DNA from: Symbiodinium sp. CCMP2592
Taxonomy: Eukaryota > Sar > Dinophyceae > Suessiales > Symbiodiniaceae
Length of the DNA: 64,000 bases
Reading direction: 5' to 3'
NCBI GenBank assembly: GCA_905221615.1
Contig: CAJNDT010003824.1
Coordinates: 447,001 to 511,000 of the forward strand
Of the stretch, positions 51,908-62,800 are shown in pieces. The notes beneath the pieces are model-generated. The model was not told the DNA's origin. It made no database searches and saw nothing but the letters and a program-made list of their open reading frames with translations. The number at the start of each line of letters is the position of its first letter. Position 1 is the first letter of the stretch. The position numbers and the translations under genes were made by a program.

Positions 51908-54022
51908 ATGAACTGCATGAACCAGAACTTGATCGTCCAGCAGCCTGCAGAGGTTGGTCCTAGCAGGACCGTCAATGTTCGTAATAGCCTCACAGGTTCC
52001 AGCTTTGAGCTGGACGTCAACTCTGCCGAAACGGGGCAGGAAGTAGCGAAACGCATCGCAGCCAAAGTTGGCCACAAAGGTCTACTCGTGCTGACATCCG
52101 ATGATTGTCTCATCGATCAGTGCCAGCTGCTGCTGCATCAAGTCCAGCACTACGAGATCTCGTACCTGGCGCGGAAGCTTGGAGCGGGTGGTGTCGCGAT
52201 GCTTTGGGAGCGGCTACTCGAGGGGAAGACTCTGTCTGATGTAGATGTAGCTGCCCTGAACGAGACGATGTCCCTCACACATTGCAACCAAGAGCTCATC
52301 CAGGGCATCCAACTTGCCAGCAGCCTGCAGATTTTGACGATTGGCTCAGAGTTCAACCAGAGTTTGGACGGCATCCGCCTTCCCAGCAGCCTTCAGAGTT
52401 TGGAGTTTGGCGAGAAGTTCAACCAGAGCTTGGATGGCATCCGCCTTCCCAGCAGCCTTCAGAGTTTGGAGTTTGGCGAGAAGTTCAACCAGAGCTTGGA
52501 TGGCATCCGCCTTCCCAGCAGCCTGCAGAGTTTGACGTTTGGCTGGGAGTTCAACCAAAGCTTGGAGGGCATCCAACTACCCAGCAGCCTGCAGAGTTTG
52601 GAGTTTGGCTGTGAGTTCAACCAGAGCTTGGATGGCATCCAACTACCCAGCAGCCTGCAGAGTTTGGAGTTAGGCGGGAAGTTCAACCAGAGCTTGGATG
52701 GCATCCAACTTCCCAGCAGCCTGCAGAGTTTGACGTTTGGCGGGAAGTTCAACCAGAGCTTGCATGGCATCCAACTACCCAGCAGCCTGCAGAGTTTGAC
52801 GTTTGGCTGGGAGTTCAACCAGAGCTTGGATGGCATCCAACTACCCAGCAGCCTGCAGAGTTTGGAGTTTGGCTGTGAGTTCAACCAGAGCTTGGATGGC
52901 ATCCAACTTCCCAGCAGCCTGCAGAGTTTGACGTTTGGCCACGAGTTCAACCAAAGCTTGGAGGGCATCCAACTACCCAGCAGCCTGCAGAGTTTGGAGT
53001 TTGGCTGTGAGTTCAACCAGAGCTTGGATGGCATCCAACTACCCAGCAGCCTGCAGAGTTTGGAGTTAGGCGGGAAGTTCAACCAGAGCTTGGATGGCAT
53101 CCAACTTCCCAGCAGCCTGCAGAGTTTGACGTTTGGCGGGAAGTTCAACCAGAGCTTGCATGGCATCCAACTACCCAGCAGCCTGCAGAGTTTGACGTTT
53201 GGCTGGGAGTTCAACCAGAGCTTGGATGGCATCCAACTACCCAGCAGCCTGCAGAGTTTGGAGTTTGGCTGTGAGTTCAACCAGAGCTTGGATGGCATCC
53301 AACTACCCAGCAGCCTGCAGAGTTTGGAGTTAGGCGGGAAGTTCAACCAGAGCTTGGATGGCATCCAACTTCCCAGCAGCCTGCAGAGTTTGACGTTTGG
53401 CGGGAAGTTCAACCAGAGCTTGCATGGCATCCAACTACCCAGCAGCCTGCAGAGTTTGACGTTTGGCTGGGAGTTCAACCAGAGCTTTGATGGCATCCAA
53501 CTACCCAGCAGCCTGCAGAGTTTGACGTTTGGCGGGAAGTTCAACCAGAGCTTGGATGGCATCCAACTTCCCAGCAGCCTGCAGAGTTTGACGTTTGGCT
53601 GGGAGTTCAACCAGAGCTTGGATGGCATCCAACTACCCAGCAGCCTGCAGAGTTTGGAGTTTGGCTGGGAGTTCAACCAGAGCTTGGATGGCATCCAACT
53701 ACCCAGCAGCCTGCAGAGTGTGACGTTTGGCTACGAGTTCAACCAGAGCTTGGATGGCATCCAACTTCCCAGCAGCCTGCAGAGTTTGACGTTTGGCCAC
53801 GAGTTCAACCAGAGCTTGGATGGCATCCAACTACCCAGCAGCCTGCAGAGTGTGACGTTTGGCTACGAGTTCAACCAGAGCTTGGATGGCATCCAACTTC
53901 CCAGCAGCCTGCAGAGTTTGACGTTTGGCGTAAAGTTCAACCAGAGCTTGGAGGGCATCCAACTACCCAGCAGTTTGCGAAGTGTCGCTACTGCACGGGG
54001 TTTTTGTGTAGCCACGTTCTAA
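51908..54022 (+). CDS. FNIP-repeat protein with ubiquitin-like N-terminus
   Basis: The start is set at ATG 51908. The frame is open from a stop at 51869, but no earlier ATG exists. Stop TAA is at 54020-54022, giving 704 residues. Residues about 18-75 (RTVNVRNSLTGSSFELDVNS, then AETGQEVAKRIAAKV) look like a ubiquitin-like beta-grasp domain. After a ~75-residue helical linker come 25 tandem 22-residue units of the form FNQSLDGIQLPSSLQSLTFG plus two residues, preceded by one degenerate unit. This matches the FNIP-type leucine-rich repeat known from Dictyostelium and abundant in protists; it folds as a solenoid and usually mediates protein binding. There is no signal peptide or membrane segment. 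Units vary mainly at residue 6 and the last four residues. Exact function unknown. Confidence 0.85.
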   Translation: MNCMNQNLIVQQPAEVGPSRTVNVRNSLTGSSFELDVNSAETGQEVAKRIAAKVGHKGLLVLTSDDCLIDQCQLLLHQVQHYEISYLARKLGAGGVAMLWERLLEGKTLSDVDVAALNETMSLTHCNQELIQGIQLASSLQILTIGSEFNQSLDGIRLPSSLQSLEFGEKFNQSLDGIRLPSSLQSLEFGEKFNQSLDGIRLPSSLQSLTFGWEFNQSLEGIQLPSSLQSLEFGCEFNQSLDGIQLPSSLQSLELGGKFNQSLDGIQLPSSLQSLTFGGKFNQSLHGIQLPSSLQSLTFGWEFNQSLDGIQLPSSLQSLEFGCEFNQSLDGIQLPSSLQSLTFGHEFNQSLEGIQLPSSLQSLEFGCEFNQSLDGIQLPSSLQSLELGGKFNQSLDGIQLPSSLQSLTFGGKFNQSLHGIQLPSSLQSLTFGWEFNQSLDGIQLPSSLQSLEFGCEFNQSLDGIQLPSSLQSLELGGKFNQSLDGIQLPSSLQSLTFGGKFNQSLHGIQLPSSLQSLTFGWEFNQSFDGIQLPSSLQSLTFGGKFNQSLDGIQLPSSLQSLTFGWEFNQSLDGIQLPSSLQSLEFGWEFNQSLDGIQLPSSLQSVTFGYEFNQSLDGIQLPSSLQSLTFGHEFNQSLDGIQLPSSLQSVTFGYEFNQSLDGIQLPSSLQSLTFGVKFNQSLEGIQLPSSLRSVATARGFCVATF
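52286..53999 (+). repeat. 66-bp coding tandem repeat, 25-26 units with higher-order structure
   Basis: Each unit is 66 bases with almost identical codons, so the array evolves by recombination. The order of variant units (LELGG, LTFGG, H-variant LTFGW, LEFGC) recurs three times as a 264-base block at units 5-8, 11-14 and 15-18, the last time with a changed fourth unit. Confidence 0.9.
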
Positions 54023-55000
54023 GCAATGATGCTCCAGGTTGGCTCCTTCTTCAACATCGACTGGGTCGAATGTTTTAGTCCTCAGGGCGGCTCGTCTCGC
54101 CGATACCACGTTGTCGCTCCTTGATGACTTAAACCCTAAACCCTAAAACCCTGACTGTTCCAGCAGAGGTTCAGCAAATCAAGAAGCCCACGTCCCGATG
54201 CCGCGCAGAAAAAATCGCTGAGTTTTGCAAACTGTGGGCCTAAAGGGTTGATTTGGACAGAGGCCTGTTTATGGTGCATGCTTCCAGGAAGCAAGCGCTG
54301 GAGCAGCGCAGCGGATAATGGGCTATGGGTCTTAAACAAAGCCCTCAGAACCTAGACAGCCAAATTGAAAGCTATGCATAACCTAGGCTCAATTTTTGAA
54401 CCCTACATCCTGAACCTTAAACCCGAGCCTAACCCCAAAGGCCTTGAAACCAACATCCTAGTCTAGCTGCCGATTACTACTTGTACTGCCATGACTGTAG
54501 CTATAGCATTTGATAGCTATCAGTATACTATTACTATTGCCAGAAGCCTCAAACGGCACCGCCTACAGGCCGCCTGAGAGATCCGCGCCTTCTTTCGGCA
54601 TCTGGGACTTCGGTACGGAACAACTTTTGGGTTTAGGGTTTAAGGTTTAGCGTCCAAGGGTTTCTATATAGCGGTCTTGGTGCTAGTGTTTTTCTTTGGC
54701 CATAGGAGTTAAGCTGTTGCGGGTATGCGGGGATCTTGGGGTATGGGATTTAGTGCCTCCCCGTCTGCAAAGGTTTTTTGGGAGCCCCTAAATGACAGGC
54801 TCTTAAGCTTTGCTTGCAGTAGAAACTAGGGAGACCTGACCTCAGGTCCTGCAACAGGAAGAGTACTTACTCATAATGATACTGGTGCACTAGCAATAGC
54901 AAGAATATACTTACTCATAGTGATATCAGTATACGAGTAGACCGCCCTAAACCCCTAAACCCTAAATCCCTAAACCCTAAAACATAAACCCGACTACAGC
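54023..55000. other. Stretch after the FNIP gene; one ambiguous island
   Basis: CCCTAAA motifs and AT-rich sequence. At 54160-54335 the minus strand is open for about 60 codons (LLQRLLPGSMHHKQASVQIN) and the plus strand reads PAEVQQIKKPTSRCRAEKIA and then a stop at about 54240. The strand is unresolved. Confidence 0.3.
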
Positions 55001-55150
55001 AGCAACAGCGACAAGCGTTAGTGGTCGGGGAGTCGCTGCCGGCGCCCCGCAAGAACTGCGAGGGTTACACTGGAAGGAATCCGAAGAGTGTAGGCACAAG
55101 TTGCGCGGGTTTACGGGGTTCGGTTCTCATCTGAGGGTGCTAATCTACTG
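55000..55150 (+). CDS. Terminal exon-like island
   Basis: After acceptor CCCGACTACAG the plus strand reads AATATSVSGRGVAAGAPQEL, RGLHWKESEECRHKLRGFTG, FGSHLRVLIY and a TGA at 55148-55150. About 50 codons are open with protein-like composition. The upstream exons are not identified and the family is unknown. Confidence 0.4.
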
Positions 55151-56164
55151 ATACTAAGTTATACGTTGTATCGATATCGAGAATCGTAAGAACAGCAATG
55201 TTGTGAGCAGTGATAGCGCAGACTCCCAGCACGACGATCGTGGCCCAGTCGCGGCCAAAACCCTACCCCCTTAAACCCGCGATAAATACACCCTCGAAGC
55301 TGCACCTAAAACCCATGAACCCCTAAACTGCTGAAATCCATAGATCTCTGCAGCCCTCAACTTCGAAGCTCACCCAATACCCTGATTCATGGAACCATGA
55401 AAGCCCGAACTTAAACCTGAAGCCCATATCACATCATGAACCCCGAGACACCCTAAACAACCCCCGAGCCTTCCAATCCCGCCCCGCCCCCTATATTGCC
55501 ACTTCAAAACTTGGGCCCGAAAGCCCTAAGCCCGGACCTCCGACCTCCTCAGCCCGCAAACCCCCCAGAACGCCCAAAGCTCTACACCCAACAGAGGTCC
55601 GGCCGATGCCTTCCTCTTCTTTCCTCGCCAGTGAGGATGTTAGGAGCTTGAAAAGGGGGCCTAAATAATATGGGGCTCCTTGAAAGGGGTCTGCTATTAG
55701 GGTTCAGGGTTTAGGGGCCTAAATAACATGGGGCTCCTTGAAATGGGTCTGCTATAAGGGGAGATTATAAGTGTTCCATATTGGGGCCTTAACGTTTACC
55801 TATACTATCGTGGTGGTTCCTTATTGTATGTACTGTTTAATGGGCCTCAAAACCTTATTCGAAATATTAAGGCCCCCATATTGGACTAGGGTTCCACACA
55901 CGGGTTCCATGGGGGTCACTTTGATGGATCTGATGCGGGTTACTCATGGGAGGGAGGGGGTTGTTTTGTTTCGTTTCGGGGTTGTTGGTTTTAGGGTTCA
56001 GGGTTTAGGGTCCCTGGGCTTTCTTAGAGCCTTAGGGCTCCTTTTCATACAAGTATAGCATCATGTGTCCTGAAACGCTATTCTATCTAGTAGGGCTCTA
56101 AAGGTGCCAGAGCAGTTTGTCCACCAGAAACTTCGTGCTTGTCGAAGTTTCGCGAGACGACTAT

Positions 56165-56265
56165 GGGAGTTTCCGAAAATAGGGGACCCCAATATGGTAC
56201 CCTAAATAGTAGGATCCTTATTATAAGGACCCCAAAATAAGGTACCCCCATTCTCGGAAACTCCC
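56165..56265. repeat. Hairpin element, family D (copy 3)
   Basis: GGGAGTTTCCGAAAATAGGG pairs with CCCATTCTCGGAAACTCCC. The core is nearly the same as at 41833-41932. Confidence 0.8.
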
Positions 56266-56329
56266 CTATAGCACAGGGCCAAATTTGATCGTTTGAATTC
56301 ACCTCATGGTTGGTTTATGTTGGATACTG

Positions 56330-56430
56330 CCCCCACTCAGTACCAGCTGGATAATATTCATAATATAGATATATGAGACCCTTAATAGTAGCCCTATTAT
56401 AAACTGTTACTGTATGGGGGCAGTATCCAA
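56330..56430. repeat. Hairpin element, family F (copy 2)
   Basis: TTGGATACTGCCCCCA and TGGGGGCAGTATCCAA are perfect terminal inverted repeats of 16 bases around an AT-rich core. Confidence 0.8.
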
Positions 56431-57021
56431 GGTTTATGTTTGACCGGTCAGGGCGGGTCAATCATGAGCACGGGGCCATGTAGAGGAAACAAGCAGTGCC
56501 GTGGAGCGTTTGCGGTTTAGGGCTTAGTGAGTTTAGGCTTTGAGGTTTGGGTCGCATGGAGTCCAAAAACCCTAAACCCAAAAACCCCTAAACCCTAAAC
56601 CCAAAGCCCCTCAACCTTTGAAAAAACCCAAGCCCCACTAAGACTTTGACGATCACCCTGGGCCTCCGCGGCTTAATGCAAGGTGCAAGTTACGCCGCTC
56701 GGATGTAGATATTTCAGGGTTCAGGGTATCGAGGAGAGTGTTAAAGTTTAGGGCTTTAGGCATCAAGGTTAGGGTTTCGGGTTTGTAGTAGGGATTGGGG
56801 TTCCTTTAAGGGTTCCTTTAAGTTCCTTTAAGGGTTACTATAAGGGCTACTGTAAGGGTCATACTATAGGGGTTTAGGATTCTTAGTAGGGAATGGGTTT
56901 GGGGTGTCCGCGGTTTTTCGGATGTGAGGGTGTAGCTTCGTAGTCCTCCAATACCCAACCTTCCAGCTTTTAGGGACCCTCGGGCACATTCGGAGTGGGC
57001 CTCAATAGGTGCTTATGAAAC

Positions 57022-57115
57022 CCAGAAAGATGGAACATGGATTTAGGATGACTAGTGCTGGGATCCCCTATACTTTACCTCAAGGGCATGAGGGCAATTG
57101 CGTTCCAACTTTCTG
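57022..57115. repeat. Hairpin element, family G (copy 2)
   Basis: CCAGAAAGATGGAACATGG pairs with GCGTTCCAACTTTCTG. The core CCCTATACTTTACC is shared with copy 1. Confidence 0.65.
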
Positions 57116-57379
57116 TCTTCTACTTTAAACTGTGTTGGGGGGTTTAATAGAAATTCCTAGTTTATAGTACCACGCCATCCAAAGCCATGAGTCCCTGAGC
57201 CTGAATCCCATAACCGCCATAACCCAAACCCTGAGCTCCTAAACCCTAAACCCTAACCCCTAAACCCTCAAGAGCAGGATAAATTCGAAATTGTGCGAAT
57301 TTCGCTTCAAACTGCATCTTCATCAGTTTCAAATGTTCATTACACGTATCCAATCAAATTCCAGCCTAAGCCTCCAAGG

Positions 57380-57475
57380 CCCAGCCCCATCCCCACCACC
57401 AAGCCCGGCCCAGCCAGCCAGCTGCAGCCCCCAGCCTCCCAGCCAGCCCAACCCAGCAGCCCAGCCCAGCCAAAA
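57380..57475. repeat. CCAGCC-rich low-complexity tract
   Basis: Degenerate CCAGCC/CCCAGC units. The long Pro/Ala/Gln or Gly/Trp frames here are composition artefacts. Confidence 0.7.
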
Positions 57476-57697
57476 CTCCGAACTGACAAGTAAAAAACAA
57501 AACGTGTCGGTCAACACTTTCCGTCAACACGTTTCGCTCAAAACCCCGGACCCAAACCCTATACAATTTCTATAAACTCCTAAACCCTAAACCCCTAAAC
57601 CCTAAACCTCAAGCTACCCCGACAGCACCAACCCCCCGAAGCCTTAAAGCCTGGGCCGGTGAGAGTCGTGGAGCGAGCGCTCCGATAGGGCCCATAA

Positions 57698-57798
57698 TAC
57701 GGTTGAAAATCCTGCATCACCTTAAGGACCCTAAACTATGGGAATTATGGTATATAGCGCATATTATGGGTAATGCAGGATTTATATGAGCAACCGTA
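57698..57798. repeat. Hairpin element, family B (copy 6)
   Basis: TACGGTTG...AATCCTGCAT pairs with ATGCAGGATTTATATG-AGCAACCGTA. It is slightly shortened in the left arm. Confidence 0.75.
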
Positions 57799-58678
57799 GT
57801 AGCACCCTTTCTACAGAAAAACCCTCAGCCCCAAACCTTGCTTCAAGACCGCTTCTTCTAATATAGAGGCCTTAATAGTTACCTATACTATTTCGGGGGT
57901 TCCAATAGTTGTAGCATAATGGGTCCCAAAATCCTCTCCCAATTATTGAGGCTACTAACTAAACCCTTACAGTAACCCTTATAGACCCCTTGAAAGGAAC
58001 CCTATTCTACTTATTGCGGCCCCTACACTGATATGTTAAGGCCCGCATTTTCGGGGCGACACAGGCTTTCCAGTGGCCGGCCCAGCGACGTGTGGGCCAA
58101 GAGGCCGGAGGTAGGGTTTAGGGTTTAAGGGCTTTTACCTCTATGGCACATATGAAGTTTAAGGGTTTAAGGGTTTTGGGTTTAAGATTTAAGGGTTTAG
58201 GGTTTAGGGCTTAAGGGTTTTTACCTCTAGGGTTTAGGGTTTAGGAACCAGTTACGTAGTTAGCAGTATTCTAACCCATGTAACATAATAGAGTGTGTGA
58301 AGAATGCGCTTTGTGACCTTACTTACTTATCAAATTTTTAGTTATAAGTCAGAAAAAGATTTGCTGTCATTAAGGTCGGTGCCAACACCCAACTCCAAGC
58401 CCATGCCATGCCCCGCGGGGACGGGCCTGGTCTGGGCACGGTTTGGGCTTCAAGCCATCCTAAACCCCCCGCCCCCCGCCCCCTCACTAGCCCAACGTAG
58501 AGCGCAAGCCGACCTCCCCAAGCAAAATCACCCCTCCCACGACACAACATGGGCCCCAAAAGTCAGAGCAAAAGCAGCCATAAACATCAGCAGGTCAAGT
58601 GGAAGCTACCGGGATCATCGTTGCCTGTACTTGATAAGGGCGCGGTGCAATGAACCGATGAACCCTAAGGCCTATCCA
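57799..58678. other. Repeat-rich stretch before the 58.7-kb exon
   Basis: Family E hairpin (57858-57957), TTTAGGG runs (58110-58240) and a C-rich segment (58460-58500). A short open piece at 58593-58655 (VKWKLPGSSLPVLDKGAVQ) could be a plus-strand exon. Confidence 0.35.
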
Positions 58679-58934
58679 AGGCCGGGGCTTTGAAGTCGTC
58701 AACATCAACCCTGATGAGGAAGCCGTGCACGAGCTCTGGAGTGTTTGTTTCGGATGTCAACTGGCTGATTACGGATGCCGGACATTGTGTGGCTCCTCGG
58801 GGCAGGCTTCCAGCAACTCTGGGCCCCAGACTCCGACAGTGCAGCGACAGGCTTCACCCTGGAAAAGCCAAATTGGAACAGCCCACATGGTGTTTTTTTC
58901 GTTGAACCCAGTGCCAGGACGTGACCAGCCATAA
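58679..58934 (+). CDS. Terminal exon-like island with Cys-rich start
   Basis: After CTATCCAAG/G the plus strand reads GFEVVNINPDEEAVHELWSV, CFGCQLADYGCRTLCGSSGQ, ASSNSGPQTPTVQRQASPWK, SQIGTAHMVFFSLNPVPGRD and a TAA at 58932-58934. About 85 open codons make it the longest host exon-like island on the plus strand besides 45431-45733. The pattern CFGC-x6-C-x3-C suggests a small metal- or disulphide-bound module. No family is recognised. It lies a few hundred bases upstream of the LINE element. Confidence 0.45.
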
Positions 58935-59316
58935 TCAGCGAGAAGATGGGGGTTACGGCTTCGGGCTTTATGCTGTAGGTGTTAGATTTTGGTTTGCGAT
59001 TCGCAAAATCGGAGGCCGCAAATCCCGAACCCTCACAGAGCCCTCATTCTAGAGAACCCCTCATAGAGACAAGTCTCAAATCCCAGTCCCCCCGGCCCTG
59101 GTCAAAAGTAGCTCTTGACTGCTTCTGTGTGCTTCGTCGAAGTCCTCTTCACATTTTTGCTTATCAACAAAATCCAACGTTCAATATGGTGGTATCATGG
59201 GTCTAGGGGGCTTGCAGACTTCATTGCTTGGGATACTTAACACGGGCTACAAGGCTGGTGCAGGGCGAAATAAGGTTGCTGGCTCTCGTCGCAAGCCTCC
59301 ACGAGCTGCAGTATAG

Positions 59317-59811
59317 GTGGGTGGGAGGTTACTGCATTTGGGCGAGTCAGGGCAAACCCTGTTTTGTGTTGATGTACTGACAGTGGTTGCATCCGGGGGC
59401 CAAGCCATGCACTCTCCGGAGTGTGCGCCTTCGTTAGGCGACAGTTTTGATCACTCGTTGTCGGCGCGGCAGCGACACCCTTCGGCTAACGCTTCTTTTT
59501 CCTCTTCAGTGTTTGCCAGTGCTCTTACAGAACGGGACGGTTGGGGCCCTGGGCTCTCTACCCGTACTCTGTTGGGCCCGAAGGTCCCCCCTGTGTCTGA
59601 CCAACATGGGGGTTTTGCTTCTCCTGTGCCTGCTCTGGTTGGTCCACAGATGCAGAGTGTATCCCACCTCAACGTCAGTTCGCGGTCGTCTGGGGGTTTT
59701 TTCCAACTTGGGGCCCGCTTCCCTTTTTCTTCTCCTCCTCCTCCCTCTCCCCTCCCTCTCCCTCTCCCTCTCCCCTTTCTCGTTCTCCTTCTATCCAGGT
59801 TGCGTCCGTAA
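59317..59811 (+). CDS. Possible N-terminal part of the LINE protein, in another frame
   Basis: A plus-strand frame reads SFDHSLSARQRHPSANASFS, then SDQHGGFASPVPALVGPQMQ, and runs into a CCCTCTCC low-complexity tract (59735-59785) where it stops. The main LINE frame opens in the same place. A length change in the tract may have split one N-terminal region. There is no clear ATG. It could instead be unrelated leader sequence. Confidence 0.3.
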   Translation: MGGRLLHLGESGQTLFCVDVLTVVASGGQAMHSPECAPSLGDSFDHSLSARQRHPSANASFSSSVFASALTERDGWGPGLSTRTLLGPKVPPVSDQHGGFASPVPALVGPQMQSVSHLNVSSRSSGGFFQLGARFPFSSPPPPSPLPLPLPLPFLVLLLSRLRP

Positions 59812-62800
59812 GTCAGTCGGAGCTGGAGTTTCCAATTGCACCGGGAGTACCCACTGAGGCATCAGCACAATCGTCGGGTGGAGTCGATGCGGTGAAGCTT
59901 TTTACCTCGTTAGGTACTTGGTTCAGCTCAAAAGGCGGGCGTGTCGCTTTCGTGCGGTGGTTAATGGAGGAGTGTGAACATTCCTTAGACTCGGGTTGGC
60001 GTCAACTGGACCCTGATGATGCCTGGTCACAGCTCAATGATGCTGGTTGGAGCACACAAACGGAGGCTATTTTGGAGGGCAGCAACAATTGTGTAGAAGC
60101 CGTTATCCAACAACTGTATGGTGTGATGCGTGAGGCGCAAGCACTACCGTGGTTGGCTGGTGGAGTTAGCCGGGTCTCAAAGCGGAAGCACAAGTATGTC
60201 GTCACCTCCAATATGGATTACTCTCTATCCAGATGTCAGCGTCGGAATATCGCGAAGAAAATGTCGCGTCAACTCAAACGCAAAAGGAACGTGAAGGCCA
60301 AACGTCGGCTTGCGTGTTTTAGGGCTTTGGGTCCTTCCCAGACTCGTAAACGAGGCACACTTGTGATAGGCACGTGGAATACCAGAGGCTTAGGTGCCCC
60401 AACGGGCAAGGACGTGGATGGTAAATTTAGATCTCTATTCACGGTCATGATAGAGCGCCATTGGAATGCGGCCCTGCTCACTGACGTTAGATTCGACTAT
60501 GATGGAGTGTCACAAACAACAGTAAAGGGTCGTAACTGGTTGATTGTTCATTATGGCAAGACAGCAGTTGCCCTGGATGAATGGTTAGCGGCCAGGTGGC
60601 GTAAAGGGGGATCAGTCCTCACGCGTGTTAAAGGTTGGCAGGATGGTGAACGTTGCTTCGGACTTCGAATCCCCGGCGAAGGTTGGAGACCTGGATTATT
60701 GTTAGCGCCGGTATATGCCCCTGTGGTCACCAGAACTCGAGTTGAACAACGCGATCGCTTCCGGGAATTGGTGAGTTCGGTTATTGAATCTGCCTCGTAC
60801 AACTGCCGCTTGTTGCTTGGGGGAGATTTCAATGGTGAGGTTGGCGCTACGAAGGATGCGTCTTGGAGGCATGTCATGGGTCCATACGGCGACTCCAGAA
60901 GAACCGTGGGGGGCGAAGAGCTACTGAAGTTCTGTGAGCAAGAAGGGCTGGTGGTTGCTGACACTTTTACTTGTCAACGTCGTAAGGCAACCTGGTATCA
61001 CTTCAAATATGGAACCGGGCACAAGCTTGATCATTTTCTTGTTCCGTCGTCTGTGCGTCGTTGGGCTAAATCGGTCGTTACTTTGAAGTTTTCGGCTTAT
61101 CAGAAAACGTCGTCTAGAAGCGTGCAGGGTCGTCCTCCTCATCTGTCGGGTGCTTCTTGGTTGGCACACACGGATCATGATCCGGTTGAAATGCACATCG
61201 AGATGGGTCGCGACTGGAAAGGAGAGGCCGAGGCTCAGCAGACACAACATGGTAAACCTGATGTTTCACGTTTCTTGGGTAGTTCATCGGAAGCGGCTAA
61301 CCTCCGACAAATCTACGCGTCAACTGTCACTGCGGAGTTGAACTCCCTGGAGGGTTTGTTCTTAAGCTGGGACGTGGTGGCTGATTTACTCAAGAGGGTT
61401 GCTCTCCGGGTTGTGGGTCCAACTCCCAAAAGAGATCATCGTCCGTGGCTCAGAGGAAAGGAATCGGAATTACGCGGTTTGGAATCCCGAGTGCATGAGG
61501 CGGAACTACGTTGGAGAAAAGCTAGAAGTCGTAACGCACCTGATGCTGACGAGGCACTCAAACAACGAAGGACAGCCTCTTCAGTCCTTAGAGCGGCCAA
61601 ACGTAGGTGGGAAGCATGTTGGTGGGACGATCTAGCTAGCAAAGCCAACGAGGCGGATGAAAGTGGGGACTCGTTTGCCTTTTGGCAAATTTGCAGACAG
61701 TTGGGGTTCAGGGAGTGTCTCCGTAGGCGTACCGGGTGCAGAGCTTCGGTGGCTGATGTTGCACACGAAAGGGAAGCATGGAAGTCGTTCCTGTCGGAAA
61801 TCCAGTCGGGGGAGGGGCAGGTTGATGCCAGCGTGTGGCGTCATGTTCCCATGGCTGATACGGTGGCGGTAGAACTTAAGAGCCCCCCTAGTTGGGTTGA
61901 GTTTGAGTCGGCACTCAAAGCCATGAAGTTTGGGAAACGCGGAGGCATGGATGAGGTTTGTGTTGAGCTCATTCGTTTTGGTGGGCCAGTGTTACACCAC
62001 ACAGTGTTCAACATTGTTTGTGATATGTGGGAAACGGCACAACAAGCTGAAGTTGGGAATGAGGCGCAAGACTGGTCAGAGTTGGTCACTACGGGTATTT
62101 GTATTCCTATGTATAAGAACAAGGGGGATAGAAATGACAAGTCGAATTACAGGAACTTGGTGATGCTTTCAGTTGCAGCTAAATTAGTAGCTCGCATTGT
62201 TGCATCCAGACTCAACCGTTGGGCTTCCAACTTTTTGTCGGAGGAACAGAATGGGTTTCGTGCGGGCCGTGGTATTGACGACGTTCAGCAGCTCACTCGT
62301 CGGGTCTTGGAGGAGATTTCGGTAGCTGCGGATGTGGAAGCGGGTCACGAGGATAGAGTTGGTGTCACCTGCTTTGATATCGTTCGTGCATACACTAGAG
62401 TTTGCCGTTCCGCTTTGTGGGAGCTTTTGGTGCGTATGGGTATTCCGGAAGAGTTCTTGGCCGTACTCCGGGCGCTTCATGATCATACTCGGTTCATGGT
62501 GTTTGTACACAATGGGTACTCGGAGGCCTGGTTCACGGATCGTGGGCTTAGAGAAGGTTGTCCTTCGTCGCCGATTCTCTTTAGTATATTCCACCACTGT
62601 GTCCTCCTCACCTTTCGCGCTCGCCGGTCCGAAAAGGCCTCTGCTTTGGGTCTGCCTCCTGGTCTGCCATGGGCCTACAAAGTGGATGGTCGTCTTACCC
62701 GTCCTGGTCGTGCCAAACGTTTCTCGCGTGGTGTGGAGCATGCAGTTCTAGGGGACACAGAATATGCGGATGACACTGCTTTAATTGGCTTCTTGGATGA

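Larger units (their letters stand above)
55151..57280. other. Repeat-rich stretch
   Basis: It holds CCCTAAA motifs, hairpins of families D (56165-56265), E (55783-55882), F (56330-56430) and G (57022-57115), and a TTCCTTTAAGGG run (56795-56870). No gene is supportable. Confidence 0.5.

Noticed and set aside
52282..52614. Second plus-strand frame and antisense frames inside the FNIP array as genes
   Set aside because: They are by-products of a stop-free 66-base unit; the FNIP frame with ubiquitin-like N-terminus explains the locus.
57329..57566. Gly/Trp/Ala-rich minus-strand frames
   Set aside because: They arise from the CCAGCC low-complexity tract.
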